Part shown: one piece after another, positions 35,885-45,190 of the stretch | How positions within the stretch are numbered: position 1 is the stretch's first letter | Layout: each line of letters starts with the position of its first letter | From: Xylanibacter rarus | Lineage (GTDB): Bacteria > Bacteroidota > Bacteroidia > Bacteroidales > Bacteroidaceae | Reading direction: 5' to 3' | Assembly (NCBI RefSeq): GCF_001275135.1 | Contig: NZ_LFQU01000001.1 | Coordinates: 186,001-250,000, forward strand | Length of the DNA: 64,000 nt | The notes under the pieces: model-generated | The model's input: only the letters and a program-made list of their open reading frames with translations | Databases searched by the model: none | What the model was told of the DNA's origin: nothing | Translations under genes and position numbers: made by a program

Positions 35885-37213
35885 ATGATGAAAAAACTTT
35901 TTACTACAATCATATTGGCCATCGTGGCTGTAATGGGCTATGCCCAGACAAATCCTAACCGTATGTTAGTGACCGACAAGACAGGCAACACTAAAGGTTA
36001 TCTCGTAGAGCGTATCGACAGCGTTTCGTTTGTTTCGCTTGAGGGCCGCGTTGCAGCCGACGTAGAGTATAAGGGCTTTTACAGCGGAGCCACCGGCGAC
36101 ACCGTTGCTTTGTCTGTTACACGCACGCCTCAGTGTGTAGGTTTCAAGATTGCGTGTCTGTCTAAGATTCGTGCGGACAGGCTTACGTCTGAAGCTGCTA
36201 TTGCAAATTATCTTGACAATAGTGATAACGAATTCTTGTTCCAGGACTTTGTAGACGGCAGACTGCACGGATTCGACTTTGCTTTCAAGCCAAATGCTGA
36301 GTATGCAATCATTACTGTCGGATACGACCAGTATCAGATTCCTTGCGGAGCAACAAGAACAAACTTCACCACACCGAAGAAAGACCTTGTTGGCGACTGC
36401 TCTATCAATTATACCATTGACGAGGTTACCACAAGCGACATAACAGTAACATTCAAGCCAGGATCAGGCGTTGCCGGTTATGCTGCACTGATGTTCCCTG
36501 CAGGCACTGCTGAGGAGAACTTCGAGATGATTGGCGCGATGTTCGGATTTGAAACTTTAGGCGACTATGTTAAAGGAATGGGCTTGAACAACACAGGTGA
36601 GGCTACTAACACATGGGGCAAAAACAGTCCGGGAACAGACTATGAAATCTACGTTCAGGCATGGGACGTAAACGGCACTTTTGCTGATATGGTAATAATA
36701 CCGGTTTCTACTAAGAAACTTGGAGGTGAAGGTGTTGCACAGATGGAAATCACTATCGGCGAATTCGGCGGTAACGCTCAGACTGGTTATTATCAGGTGG
36801 TTACATATACTCCTAATGATCAGACCTCTATGCACCGTGACATGTTGATTGAGAAGGATGCTTATGATAAAGAATGGAATGAGGATATGATCTTAGAGTA
36901 TCTTAAGGCCGATAATCCTATGGATCCTTATTGGAACCAGTTTGGTGTAGACGAGGCTTCGTGGACGGCTGACCCGAACACTTCTTACATTGCCTTCTCT
37001 ATCGCCCAGAATATCAATGAAGAATGGGGACCTCTTGCAAAGAAAGAGTTTACAACTCCTGAGGCACCTGCATCACAGAAGAAGCAGTCGGCTCCTGTAA
37101 TGAAGCGCAAGATGGTCAAGAACGTTATTTCTGGCAGCAACTCTGTTCCTATGGTGAATCTTACAAAGGCTTTGAAGGCTTCTAAGGGTAAGGTTACAAT
37201 GACCGGAAAATAA
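35885..37213 (+). CDS. Secreted protein of unknown function with FN3-like region
   Basis: The protein has 442 residues with a signal peptide (ending MGYA-Q). The start MLVTDKTGNTKGYLVERIDSVSFVSLEG shares the style of the preceding protein (a 'YLxxxI..I.F' strand motif). Residues about 165-385 contain two or three beta repeats with strand patterns (INYTIDEVTTSDITVTFKPGSGVAGYAALM) resembling fibronectin type III modules. The C-terminal 45 residues are basic. No enzyme motif is visible. It is translationally coupled to the preceding gene and ended by a terminator at 37286. Confidence 0.75.
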   Translation: MMKKLFTTIILAIVAVMGYAQTNPNRMLVTDKTGNTKGYLVERIDSVSFVSLEGRVAADVEYKGFYSGATGDTVALSVTRTPQCVGFKIACLSKIRADRLTSEAAIANYLDNSDNEFLFQDFVDGRLHGFDFAFKPNAEYAIITVGYDQYQIPCGATRTNFTTPKKDLVGDCSINYTIDEVTTSDITVTFKPGSGVAGYAALMFPAGTAEENFEMIGAMFGFETLGDYVKGMGLNNTGEATNTWGKNSPGTDYEIYVQAWDVNGTFADMVIIPVSTKKLGGEGVAQMEITIGEFGGNAQTGYYQVVTYTPNDQTSMHRDMLIEKDAYDKEWNEDMILEYLKADNPMDPYWNQFGVDEASWTADPNTSYIAFSIAQNINEEWGPLAKKEFTTPEAPASQKKQSAPVMKRKMVKNVISGSNSVPMVNLTKALKASKGKVTMTGK

Positions 37214-37285
37214 TTAGGCAACAAGAGCAATGCCTGTAAGTAAGCCTGTTTGCCGGGCTATGTCATGCAGGCAGTGCCAATAAAT

Positions 37286-37340
37286 AAATCTGCAAGATAT
37301 GGTGTCTGTTGTGATGCCTTATCTTGCAGATTTGTTTTGT
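37286..37340 (+). terminator. Terminator of the secreted-protein pair
   Basis: A 14-bp perfect stem, AAATCTGCAAGATA (37286-37299) with TATCTTGCAGATTT (37320-37333), is followed by GTTTTGT. Confidence 0.85.
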
Positions 37341-37569
37341 ATGTAAGCTGTTTATGTCGAGTCTGATGCCGTTGGCGTATGACACATTTTCGATTACAGC
37401 GGAGCGCCGGAGGTGTTGCGGTCAATAGCCGGCTATGATGTTTGCTCGTCATATAGAGCCATGCGTGACATAAGACTTTGCCGGGCATGTTGTTCCCGAA
37501 ATATTTTCACGCTTTTGCATTATATCATTTCCTGCACAACATCACGTCTGCGTTTATCCCGTGGCGGAA
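37341..37569. other. Remainder of the 37.2-37.6 kb gap
   Basis: Beyond the terminator I see no further feature between the two convergent genes. Confidence 0.6.
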
Positions 37570-40095
37570 TTATTGTCCGCCGGAAGCGTTGCCTCCTCCG
37601 CCGCCTTTCACGTCGTCGTTGCTTATCGAGCGGGCTGCCTTCTTCACGCTTGCCTTCAGTTCGCCTATGCGGTAGCTCAGGCTTATGCCGAAGCGCTGGT
37701 TGTCGTATTTTGAAACAGACTTCTGTATAAAGTCGGTGCTCGATGTTGTGTTCTTATACTCCATATATTTTTTCAGGAAGTTGCTGGCAAAGGCAGATAT
37801 CGTGAGCCGCTTGTTCAGGAACGACTTGTTGATGTTTATGCCGTAGCTTGTATAGCTCGTTCCGCGTCCCTGCAGCGTGATGCCCGGTGTCATCGTGAAC
37901 ACGTTGAGGCTTATGCGCCATTCTTTTGGCAGCGACTGCTGTATGCCTCCTGACAGATACATGTTCCAGCCTCTGTTGCTGAGGTCTTTGCCGTCGGAGA
38001 AGTATTGCCATTGGCCATTCATGTTGGCATATATCCTGGTGTTCTTTGTCGCGTTCCAGTTTACGTATGCACTCAAGGCTGCTGACCGTGTCTTGCCGAT
38101 GTTCTCGTAAGTGGAGTAGAGCACGTCCTTGCCTGTTGGGTTCTGCAGTCCGGCTATGCTGTTGTCGTTCACCATTGTCGTCAGCCTTTCAATGCTGTTG
38201 TTGGTGAACGAGTAGCGCATGGAGAGGTTAAGGCTCAGCTTTGACGTAAAGTTGCTGTAGCCTATATTGAACGAGTGGCTCTTCTCACTTTCCAGGTTAG
38301 GGTTGCCCTGGCTGAGGTTTGACGGGTCGGTGTTGTTCAGGTATGGGTTCAGATACCATATTCCGGGGCGGTAGATGCGCATGCTGTAGCCCAGTTTTAG
38401 ATTAGACATATCCGTAAGCCTGTATCCTATCGTGGCAGAAGGCACAAGGTCGTTGAAGTGCTTTCTGAAGTCGTCGCCCTGTCCGAGCAGATATTTCACG
38501 TCCTGTATGGTGTGTTCATATCTTGCTCCGAGCCGTCCCGACCATTTCTTCACCTTTATCTTGTATCCCAGATAAGCCGCTATGATGTCGTTCTCATGTT
38601 TATAGTGAGAGCTTTGCTCCGTGTCGTATACATATTCGCCACCGTCTTCGGCAGGCTTTATGTAGCGGTCGTTTTCCGAGCTGTTGTTTCTTATTATGTA
38701 TTTCATTCCGCCTTCCACGGTGTGCATCTTGCCTATAGGTGTGGTGTAGTCGACCTGAAACGTGTGTTCGGTCGACCGCTCACTGTTGTCGCTGTATTGG
38801 TTTTCGAGCCTGCTGATATAGTCTTCCCATCCGTTGTCGGCACTTATTTCGTCGTAGTCAGTATAGTAGTCGCTCGCATCAGGGTTGGTGTTTATTTTGT
38901 ATGACAGCGTCAGCATGCGGTCTTTCACCTTGAAGAGCCTCTGATAGTCGATGCCACCGTCTATTGATTTCCATGAAGAGTTGCTCCTTCCCATGGATGA
39001 GTAGCCGTATAGAGGGTGCCCGTCCAGCGGACTTGTTCCAGTCATTTCCGACATACTGTTGCCCTTGCTTCCTCCGCCCCATAGGCCCAGTGACATGGTG
39101 ACAAGCCTAAGCGAGTCTATTTCGTAGCTTGCCTCGATGCTTCCCGACTGAAAGTTGCCGTGGCTCTTGTTTTCCGAGCTCGATGCCATGTTCGACGCGT
39201 CGGCGCTTACGTTCTCCTCTGTAACCGTGCGCGAGCTTTCGCTGTAGCCAGTCCTGTTGCCGTCGTAGTTGTAGTTATAGCGTGCGCTCACTGTCAGCTT
39301 GCCCGACTTTATCGTGCCGAACAGGCCTCCGCCGGCTCCACGGTTGCTCACGTTGCCGTTCAGGGTGAGCGTGTATCCCTCTATGCCTCCGCCTATGGTT
39401 ACGATGTTTAGTATGCCGCCCACGCCTTCTGCGTCATATTTAGGTCCCGGGTCGGTTATCACCTCTATCTTCTTTATGCTGTTGGCCGGCATGCTCTTCA
39501 GCACCTCTTTCGGGTTCTTGGTCATCATGTTGTTGGGCCGTCCGTTCACATATACCTTGAACGAGCTGCTGCCGTTTACGGTTATGTTGTCTTCGCCGTC
39601 TACTGTCACCAGCGGCACCTTGCGCAGCATTTCTATTATCGAGTTCGACTTTGAGTCGGGATCTGATTCTATGTCGTATTCAATTTTGTCAATATCGGCC
39701 TTCACAAGCGGCTTCTGCATCACAATCTCAACGCCCTCCAGTTCGTTCTTGGCGTCAGTGATGTAGAGTGTGCCCAGGTCTATAGCCTTTTTGCCTTCTG
39801 TCACGCTGAAGTTTCTTGTTATGGCTTTGCGCCCTATGGAGCTTATGGTTATGACGAAGCTGCCCTTGCCGCTCATCGTCTCGCTGAAGCGGCCGTCTTT
39901 GTCGGTTACGGCCATCTTTACGGCCTTGCCGGGCTTTTCTTTTCTGGCTATGCTTATCGTGGCGTATGGTTCGCCCTCGCGGCTTATCGAGTCAACCACC
40001 GTTCCGCTGACCGTGAACTTTTGGTCTGCAACTTGTCCCATTGCTGCCGGCATGGCTGCGACGAGAGATAATAAAAGGAGCAAAAGTGTTTTCAT
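37570..40095 (-). CDS. Outer-membrane beta-barrel receptor (TonB-dependent-like)
   Basis: The protein has 841 residues with a signal peptide (1-20). Residues about 25-110 form a carboxypeptidase-regulatory-like domain (FTVSGTVVDSISREGEPYATISI). About 125-235 is a plug domain (VEIVMQKPLVKADIDKIEYDIE ... VYVNGRPNNMM ... IEVITDPGPKYDAEGVGGILNIVT). The rest is a barrel of the outer-membrane protein family (OMP_b-brl_3 type). There is no SusD partner. The extreme C terminus is a short Gly-rich tail (GGGGGNASGGQ) rather than the usual aromatic last strand. The ligand is unknown. A related protein is at 47146. Confidence 0.88.
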   Translation of the reverse strand: MKTLLLLLLSLVAAMPAAMGQVADQKFTVSGTVVDSISREGEPYATISIARKEKPGKAVKMAVTDKDGRFSETMSGKGSFVITISSIGRKAITRNFSVTEGKKAIDLGTLYITDAKNELEGVEIVMQKPLVKADIDKIEYDIESDPDSKSNSIIEMLRKVPLVTVDGEDNITVNGSSSFKVYVNGRPNNMMTKNPKEVLKSMPANSIKKIEVITDPGPKYDAEGVGGILNIVTIGGGIEGYTLTLNGNVSNRGAGGGLFGTIKSGKLTVSARYNYNYDGNRTGYSESSRTVTEENVSADASNMASSSENKSHGNFQSGSIEASYEIDSLRLVTMSLGLWGGGSKGNSMSEMTGTSPLDGHPLYGYSSMGRSNSSWKSIDGGIDYQRLFKVKDRMLTLSYKINTNPDASDYYTDYDEISADNGWEDYISRLENQYSDNSERSTEHTFQVDYTTPIGKMHTVEGGMKYIIRNNSSENDRYIKPAEDGGEYVYDTEQSSHYKHENDIIAAYLGYKIKVKKWSGRLGARYEHTIQDVKYLLGQGDDFRKHFNDLVPSATIGYRLTDMSNLKLGYSMRIYRPGIWYLNPYLNNTDPSNLSQGNPNLESEKSHSFNIGYSNFTSKLSLNLSMRYSFTNNSIERLTTMVNDNSIAGLQNPTGKDVLYSTYENIGKTRSAALSAYVNWNATKNTRIYANMNGQWQYFSDGKDLSNRGWNMYLSGGIQQSLPKEWRISLNVFTMTPGITLQGRGTSYTSYGININKSFLNKRLTISAFASNFLKKYMEYKNTTSSTDFIQKSVSKYDNQRFGISLSYRIGELKASVKKAARSISNDDVKGGGGGNASGGQ

Positions 40096-40451
40096 AACAG
40101 GTGTCCATTTTTTCTTTCTGCAAAGAAACTAATAAATTTAGTTACACACAAGCGCTACGTGTTAATAAAACCAAATATGGAGTATTTAAGCCGTAAATCT
40201 TTCGTCTTGACAGCTAAATGCCGGCAAATCGTTGTTTAGTGCCTTATGCCTTTATTGATGTGTGTTTTTCTTTGCATCCGCGCTCTCCGCATCGGTTTGC
40301 GGAAGGCGCTGATTGGCTATATGCATCAAGCCCCCGGCCTATGTCAAGGTCAGGGGCTTGTTGTATGCGGTGTGGCTTGCTGCCATATGCTTTGTTGCAT
40401 AATGCGCCTTGCTGCGCAGCGACGGTCTGACCGTAGAGCCTTTGACAGCTG
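40096..40451. other. Intergenic region with a hairpin
   Basis: The region holds a GC-rich hairpin CAAGCCCC (40327-40334) with GGGGCTTG (40353-40360), which may end the small lipoprotein transcript, although its T run is weak. A possible promoter for the barrel gene lies near 40120. Nothing else is recognisable. Confidence 0.5.
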
Positions 40452-40649
40452 TCAGTGCCAGTATCCGTGTGGCGGTTCGTCCTTTTTAGGCGGTTTCGGG
40501 TGCTTATGCTTTTTCTTCTTTGGCGGTTTCGGCGGCTTGTGATTGACGTGCTTGGGATGCGGCCCGTGCGGAGGGCGTGTCGTTACGCACGATGTCGTGC
40601 CTAAGCCGATGAACAGTGCGATTGTAGCGATTATTATTGTCTTTCTCAT
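40452..40649 (-). CDS. Tiny basic Pro/Lys/His-rich lipoprotein
   Basis: The protein has 65 residues. A lipoprotein leader (GLGTTSC, Cys21) is followed by a 44-residue mature part made almost entirely of Pro, Lys and His (for example HPKHVNHKPPKPPKKKKHKH). It must be anchored in a membrane and is strongly positive, perhaps binding metal ions or anionic glycans. Similar small proteins in Bacteroidales are often labelled 'quinol oxidase subunit 4', which this composition does not support. Function unknown. Confidence 0.75.
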   Translation of the reverse strand: MRKTIIIATIALFIGLGTTSCVTTRPPHGPHPKHVNHKPPKPPKKKKHKHPKPPKKDEPPHGYWH

Positions 40650-40785
40650 GGTAAAAGTTTTTGTTTCTTAATAATAAGACGTTGCAGCATGGCTGTTGGT
40701 TTAATGCCGGAGGCAGAAATCTGTCAAATATTTGTGCTTTGTAGTCATGTAGCCATTACTTTATGGCATTATGGATGTAAACAAA

Positions 40786-40847
40786 ACTCCGGCAGACAGC
40801 GGCGGAGCAGAGCCATGTGCTGCTCTCTGCCAGTTGTCTGCCGGAGT
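40786..40847 (-). terminator. Terminator of the GH51 gene
   Basis: The stem ACTCCGGCAGACA (40786-40798) pairs with TGTCTGCCGGAGT (40835-40847), with a second stem inside it. On the minus strand TTTTGTTT follows. It lies 140 bases past the GH51 stop; the rest of 40650-40987 holds nothing I can name. Confidence 0.75.
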
Positions 40848-40987
40848 CAGGCGTTATGCAGTCTGCATGTCAGGTAGAATGTTGCTGTGAGCATTGTCCT
40901 GCCTGCGTAGCCTGCTGCTTTATGTTCTTGTCATGCGCCCGGCTGCGGCCTTTGTTAGCCATGAGCTTGAGCCGGGCGTCGCTTCTG

Positions 40988-42964
40988 TCATTTCTTTATC
41001 CTGTATACTCTGAAGGTCATTGGGGCAATCTCGTCCTCAATCACTGTGCATTTTTTGCCTGCCTTACATGTAAGCGTGCCCGTCTTTGGTACAATCTTTT
41101 CGGGCTCCTCTAAAGTGTTTTCGGCATCCATGTCGGTGCAGGTCAGTGTGGTTGTCTGTGCCGTCCTTTCGCCCTTCATGCCTTTAAGGTTGACGCTCAC
41201 GGGCTGTGTGGTCTTGCCTGTGTTCACAACTTTCACAATTACCGAACCGTCACCGTTGTCTGCTGCTGCGCTGGCATACAGTCCGGCCTGTCCCTGCTGT
41301 CCTGCCACAGGCTTACCGTTCATGGTCAGCTTTAGCACGTTGGTGCCTTTGTTGCAGGCATACATCTGCTGTACGTAGTAGCTTACCGACTTGAACATGC
41401 GTGCGTTGTCGAACCATATCAGGTCGGGGCGCCACTGCCATGCGTCAACGCGTGCAAAGAGCGGAGCGTAGGTGGCCATGAGCACCACGTCGGCGTTGCG
41501 CTCCAGTCCTGTCATGAAGGCTGCCTCATATAGTGATGTCTCATAATGGTTCCATTTCTTTCCGTCGCCGTGGCAGGCATACTCGCCGGCAAACACCTTC
41601 GGGCCTTTGCGGCTGTAGCTGTCGTATCTCATGCTGCTGTTGCGGAACCACTCTTCCGATTTGTAGTAGTGTTCGTCTACGAGGTCGACACCAATTTCTC
41701 TCATGGCCTTCCATCCGTGTTCAAACATCTCGCCCTCGGGCGCCGGTCCGCATGTACCTATAATCTTTATGTCGGGATATTTCTCGCGTATAGCCTTGAC
41801 GAACGGCGGCAGACGCTTGAAGTAAGGCTCTTCCCACTGCTCGTTGCCCACGGCTATATATTTAAGGTTGAAGGGTGCGGGATGCCCCATCTCGGCGCGC
41901 TTGCGTCCCCATGTAGTGGTGGTGTCGCCGTTGGCAAACTCAATGAGGTCGAGGCAGTCCTGTATGTATGGCTGCAGCTCGCTCATAGGCACGTTGGCGC
42001 TGTCGTCCTTGTTCTGAAACTGGCATGCCATGCCCACGTTGAGCACAGGCAGCGGCTCGGCACCAATGTCTTCAGACAGTTGGAAATATTCGAAGAAGCC
42101 CAGTCCGTAGCTCTGATAGTAGTCGGGACTGATGCGGCTCTTCATGGCATACTGCCAGCGGTTTTCGTTCACGGGGCGGTTCTCTACGGGGCCTATCGTG
42201 TTCTTCCACTGATAGCGTGTCTGCAGGTCGGCGCCCTCAACGATGCATCCGCCCGGAAAGCGGAACACGCCCGGGTGCATGTCGGCCAATGCCTGAGCCA
42301 GGTCGGCCCTCATGCCGTTCTTGCGGTTTTTGAATGTTTTTACGGGGAAGAGGCTTACGTGCTCGAGACACACCGGAGCCTTGCCGTTGAGCAGGATGCG
42401 CAGGCTTGCTTCTGTGTCGTTCTTGGGCGACCTCATTATCAGTTCATATTTTTTCCATTCTCCAGATGTTATCTTCAGTTCCTGTGTTACGAAGGCCTGA
42501 GGTTCGCTGTCGGTCAGCTGGTCTATAAGTTCCACCTTTATGCCGCCTTCGCCCTCGGCTGCCTTTGCCCACAGCGTCAGTCTGTAGTCTTCGCCCTGCT
42601 TTAGGCTTATTCCGCCGTAACCGCTGTTCTGCATTCCGGTCAGACGGTCTGCGTGTCCCGGCCATGCCAGCTCAACGTAGTGTGGGCAGCGCTCAAAGGG
42701 GCCGTCGTCTTTCACGTTGACGTTGCCAAAGGTTGTCCATCCTGTCAGGCTCTGTTTGAACTCGAACGAGCGGTTTACCAGCATTTCGCCGTAAAGGCCG
42801 CCGTCGGCACCATAGTTGATGTCCTCAAAGAAAATGCCATACATTGTCTTCTGTATGGGGGCGCCGTTTTTGCCCGTGTCGACGTCCATCACGCGCGGCT
42901 GGGCAAACGATGAGGTCAGCGCCGCAGCAAGTGCCGCAGCACCCGCAATCAGTCTTAAGTTCAT
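40988..42964 (-). CDS. Alpha-L-arabinofuranosidase, GH51
   Basis: This secreted enzyme removes arabinofuranosyl side chains from arabinoxylan or arabinan. It has 658 residues with a signal peptide (1-21). Residues about 70-205 form a carbohydrate-binding-like beta sandwich inserted after the first strand (SFEFKQSLTGWTTFG). The catalytic (beta/alpha)8 barrel follows from about 215. The acid/base is Glu375 in AVGNEQWEEP and the nucleophile Glu461 in VFAGEYACHG. A C-terminal beta domain closes the protein. No transporter or sensor genes accompany it, so it is not part of a visible polysaccharide utilisation locus. Confidence 0.94.
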   Translation of the reverse strand: MNLRLIAGAAALAAALTSSFAQPRVMDVDTGKNGAPIQKTMYGIFFEDINYGADGGLYGEMLVNRSFEFKQSLTGWTTFGNVNVKDDGPFERCPHYVELAWPGHADRLTGMQNSGYGGISLKQGEDYRLTLWAKAAEGEGGIKVELIDQLTDSEPQAFVTQELKITSGEWKKYELIMRSPKNDTEASLRILLNGKAPVCLEHVSLFPVKTFKNRKNGMRADLAQALADMHPGVFRFPGGCIVEGADLQTRYQWKNTIGPVENRPVNENRWQYAMKSRISPDYYQSYGLGFFEYFQLSEDIGAEPLPVLNVGMACQFQNKDDSANVPMSELQPYIQDCLDLIEFANGDTTTTWGRKRAEMGHPAPFNLKYIAVGNEQWEEPYFKRLPPFVKAIREKYPDIKIIGTCGPAPEGEMFEHGWKAMREIGVDLVDEHYYKSEEWFRNSSMRYDSYSRKGPKVFAGEYACHGDGKKWNHYETSLYEAAFMTGLERNADVVLMATYAPLFARVDAWQWRPDLIWFDNARMFKSVSYYVQQMYACNKGTNVLKLTMNGKPVAGQQGQAGLYASAAADNGDGSVIVKVVNTGKTTQPVSVNLKGMKGERTAQTTTLTCTDMDAENTLEEPEKIVPKTGTLTCKAGKKCTVIEDEIAPMTFRVYRIKK

Positions 42965-43005
42965 GTTGTAAAGATAATGTTATATTGTTTAAGTTTAAAG
43001 TGCTG

Positions 43006-43038
43006 CAAATGTAGTCAAAAATATTTATATGTAGCAAA
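43006..43038 (-). promoter_or_regulatory. Promoter of the GH51 gene
   Basis: On the minus strand TTTG (43038-43035), 21 bases, then TACATTTG (43013-43006). It lies 42 bases before the start codon. Confidence 0.6.
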
Positions 43039-43150
43039 AAACAAAGTAAAAAGTGCATAAATTACACTTTTTCTTGTCCGTTCCTCTGTTCTTGCGTAGT
43101 CTGCGGCAGTGGCATAGCCCTGTTTCGGCCGGCATTAAGGGCTGAAGGCT

Positions 43151-44530
43151 TTAAGTCCTGACAGTCATGGCGTGAGCGGCATTGCCCCTGCGGGCATAGA
43201 TGCGCCTGAGCGTCTTGCCGTAGTAGAGCATGCCTACGGCATCTGCCACAGCCCATCCTATAGGTATCGACCACCATATGCCGTCTACTCCTATGCCCGG
43301 AACGGCTGACAGGGCATAGGCGAGCGCCACGCGCAGACCAAGCGACAGCACCGTCAGCACCACAGACATGCCCGGCATCCTAATGGCGCGATAGTAGCCG
43401 TAGAGCAGAAACAGCACGCCAATGCCTACATAAAAGGCTCCCTCTATGCGCAGATATCTCACGCCGATGGATATTATGTCATGCTGCGAACCGTCCACGA
43501 ATATCATCATCAGTGGTTTGGCAAGCACAAAGACTGCCGCTGACACCACCAGCGAGAACACTGTCGTCATCAGCAGAGCCTGTTTCACTCCGCGGCGTAT
43601 GCGTCCCCGTTTGGATGCACCGAAGTTCTGCGCCACGAAGGTCGAGAAAGCGTTGCCCAGCTCCTGCACAGGCATATACGCAAACGAGTCTATCTTTACG
43701 GCAGCCGCAAATGCCGCCATCACGGCCATGCCGAAACTGTTTACGAGGCCCTGCACCATCAGTATGCCGAAGTTCATCACCGACTGCTGTACGCATGTGA
43801 GCGACGAGAATGTGGCTATCTCGCCGAGCGTTGCCCTGCTTACAGCCATATCCTTGCGGCGCGGAATCAGTTCTGGGCGCGTCTTCAGTATATATGCCGT
43901 TATGCCTATTGCTGCCGCAGCCTGAGATATGAGCGTTGCCCACGCAGCGCCTTCAATGCCGAGCCCGAAAAGCAGCACGAGAACGAGGTCGAGCACAACG
44001 TTGAGCACCACCGACGCTGCCAACACCCACAGCGGAGTGCGGCTGTTTCCCACAGAACGCAGCAGCGATGCGCCGAAGTTGTAGACGAACGACAGCGCTA
44101 TGCCGGCGTATATTATCATAAGGTAGCTGCGCATCAGCGGATAAACATCAGCCGGAACGCTCAGCAGGCGCAGCGTGCCGTCGATCCAGATATATGCCGC
44201 GGCATTCAGCACAACGGTTATTCCGCCCGTAAGCAGCAGGCTCGCCGCCACGCTCCGCCTAAGTGCCGCCATGTCGCCTTCGCCGAATTTTAGCGAGAAC
44301 ACCGTGCCGCTGCCCATCGACAGGCCGAGCATCACGGACGTGATAAACACCATAAGCGTGTAGGCCGAGCCGACGGCCGCCAGCGCCTCAGCACCGATGA
44401 AGCGCCCCACAATGAGCGTATCGGCAATGTTGTAGCACTGCTGCATCATCGCCCCTGCCATCATCGGCAGTGTGAAGCGCAGCAGAGTAGGTGTTATTTT
44501 GCCCCGTGTAAGGTCTTCGCCGTTGTTCAT
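43151..44530 (-). CDS. MATE family efflux transporter (copy 2)
   Basis: This inner-membrane protein has 459 residues and twelve predicted membrane segments. The N terminus GEDLTRGKITPTLLRFTLPMMAGAMMQQCYNIADTLIVGRFIGAEALAAVG is typical of NorM/DinF-like MATE proteins. A -7 box (TACCTTTG on the minus strand, 44559-44566) means that the upstream ATG at 44557 would lie at or before the transcript start. I therefore prefer ATG 44530. It is divergent from a third MATE gene at 45191; array 6 lies between them. Confidence 0.91.
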   Translation of the reverse strand: MNNGEDLTRGKITPTLLRFTLPMMAGAMMQQCYNIADTLIVGRFIGAEALAAVGSAYTLMVFITSVMLGLSMGSGTVFSLKFGEGDMAALRRSVAASLLLTGGITVVLNAAAYIWIDGTLRLLSVPADVYPLMRSYLMIIYAGIALSFVYNFGASLLRSVGNSRTPLWVLAASVVLNVVLDLVLVLLFGLGIEGAAWATLISQAAAAIGITAYILKTRPELIPRRKDMAVSRATLGEIATFSSLTCVQQSVMNFGILMVQGLVNSFGMAVMAAFAAAVKIDSFAYMPVQELGNAFSTFVAQNFGASKRGRIRRGVKQALLMTTVFSLVVSAAVFVLAKPLMMIFVDGSQHDIISIGVRYLRIEGAFYVGIGVLFLLYGYYRAIRMPGMSVVLTVLSLGLRVALAYALSAVPGIGVDGIWWSIPIGWAVADAVGMLYYGKTLRRIYARRGNAAHAMTVRT

Positions 44531-44558
44531 TTTCAGCTGTTGATTTAAAACATTCATA

Positions 44559-44566
44559 CAAAGGTA
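44559..44566 (-). promoter_or_regulatory. -7 box of MATE copy 2
   Basis: The minus strand reads TACCTTTG, matching TAnnTTTG, and decides the start codon of the gene downstream. Confidence 0.55.
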
Positions 44567-44740
44567 ATCAATAAAATTTAAAGTATGACATGATTGGATA
44601 AAAGAATAAATGGCATTTTCATGGCATTTAAAGACATGGTAAAATATCAGGACAAAAGTTTTTTCTGAAATAGAAAACCGGTGTGTAAAGGATGTTAATT
44701 TGCGCCGCTTAAAACTGTTACTTTATTAACTTTCATTTAC

Positions 44741-44872
44741 GTTTAGTCCTCTTTTTGGTCCTAAAAAGCATGGTTTTGCCTTTAAAGTTGAGGCTTTTTG
44801 CATTACAAAAAGCCCACTTTTACATCGTAAATGCACCACTTTTGACCCGTAAATGGCCGAGTAATGTTTTTT
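44741..44872 (+). repeat. 22-bp phased A/T-tract array 6 (5-6 units)
   Basis: Units start at 44741, 44763, 44785, 44807, 44829 and 44851. Examples are AAAAAGCATGGTTTTGCC and AAAAAGCCCACTTTTACATC. No arm element is adjacent. The array sits between divergent transporter genes, well upstream of both promoters. Confidence 0.8.
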
Positions 44873-45087
44873 AACTTTTGCCTTTTTGCTGCGAAAGTTT
44901 TGTAAATGTTTGTCATTCAACAACTTAACTAAAATGCCTGAAAATACGCAATTTTTCGGTCTGAAGACCAATCCTTGTCCGGCACCGCTGTTCTGAGAGC
45001 GTTAAGTGAACGGAATTAATCCGTTTTATTTACAAATTGCAGAACTGGCATTATGCCCGGTTCGTTGCGCATTAATGTTTTTTTGAG

Positions 45088-45095
45088 TAACTTTG
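45088..45095 (+). promoter_or_regulatory. -7 box of MATE copy 3
   Basis: TAACTTTG matches TAnnTTTG. The resulting leader is about 85 bases. Confidence 0.55.
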
Positions 45096-45190
45096 CAGCC
45101 CGATAACGGCAAATATCAATTAAGCATTACTCTCACGTACATAGGGCAGAACGGACTGCATGGGTGCATGAGGGCAGAAAACAGACAACG

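Larger units (their letters stand above)
44567..45190. other. Gene-free region between divergent MATE genes
   Basis: The region contains 22-bp array 6 (44741-44872) and a -7 box TAACTTTG for MATE copy 3 at 45088-45095. The rest is A/T-rich, with no other recognisable feature. Confidence 0.7.

Noticed and set aside
40327-40360. Strong terminator of the small lipoprotein gene
   Set aside because: The stem is good but there is no T run on the minus strand, so I mention it only in the intergenic entry.
41546-42604. A 352-residue plus-strand frame
   Set aside because: It is antisense to the GH51 gene, whose catalytic residues are clear.
37570-42964. Polysaccharide utilisation locus with the barrel receptor and GH51 enzyme
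   Set aside because: No SusD, no hybrid two-component or ECF regulator and no second glycoside hydrolase are present, and the genes have separate terminators.
44726-44971. An 81-residue minus-strand frame
   Set aside because: It is the translation of 22-bp array 6; its Lys-rich repeats follow the DNA repeat.
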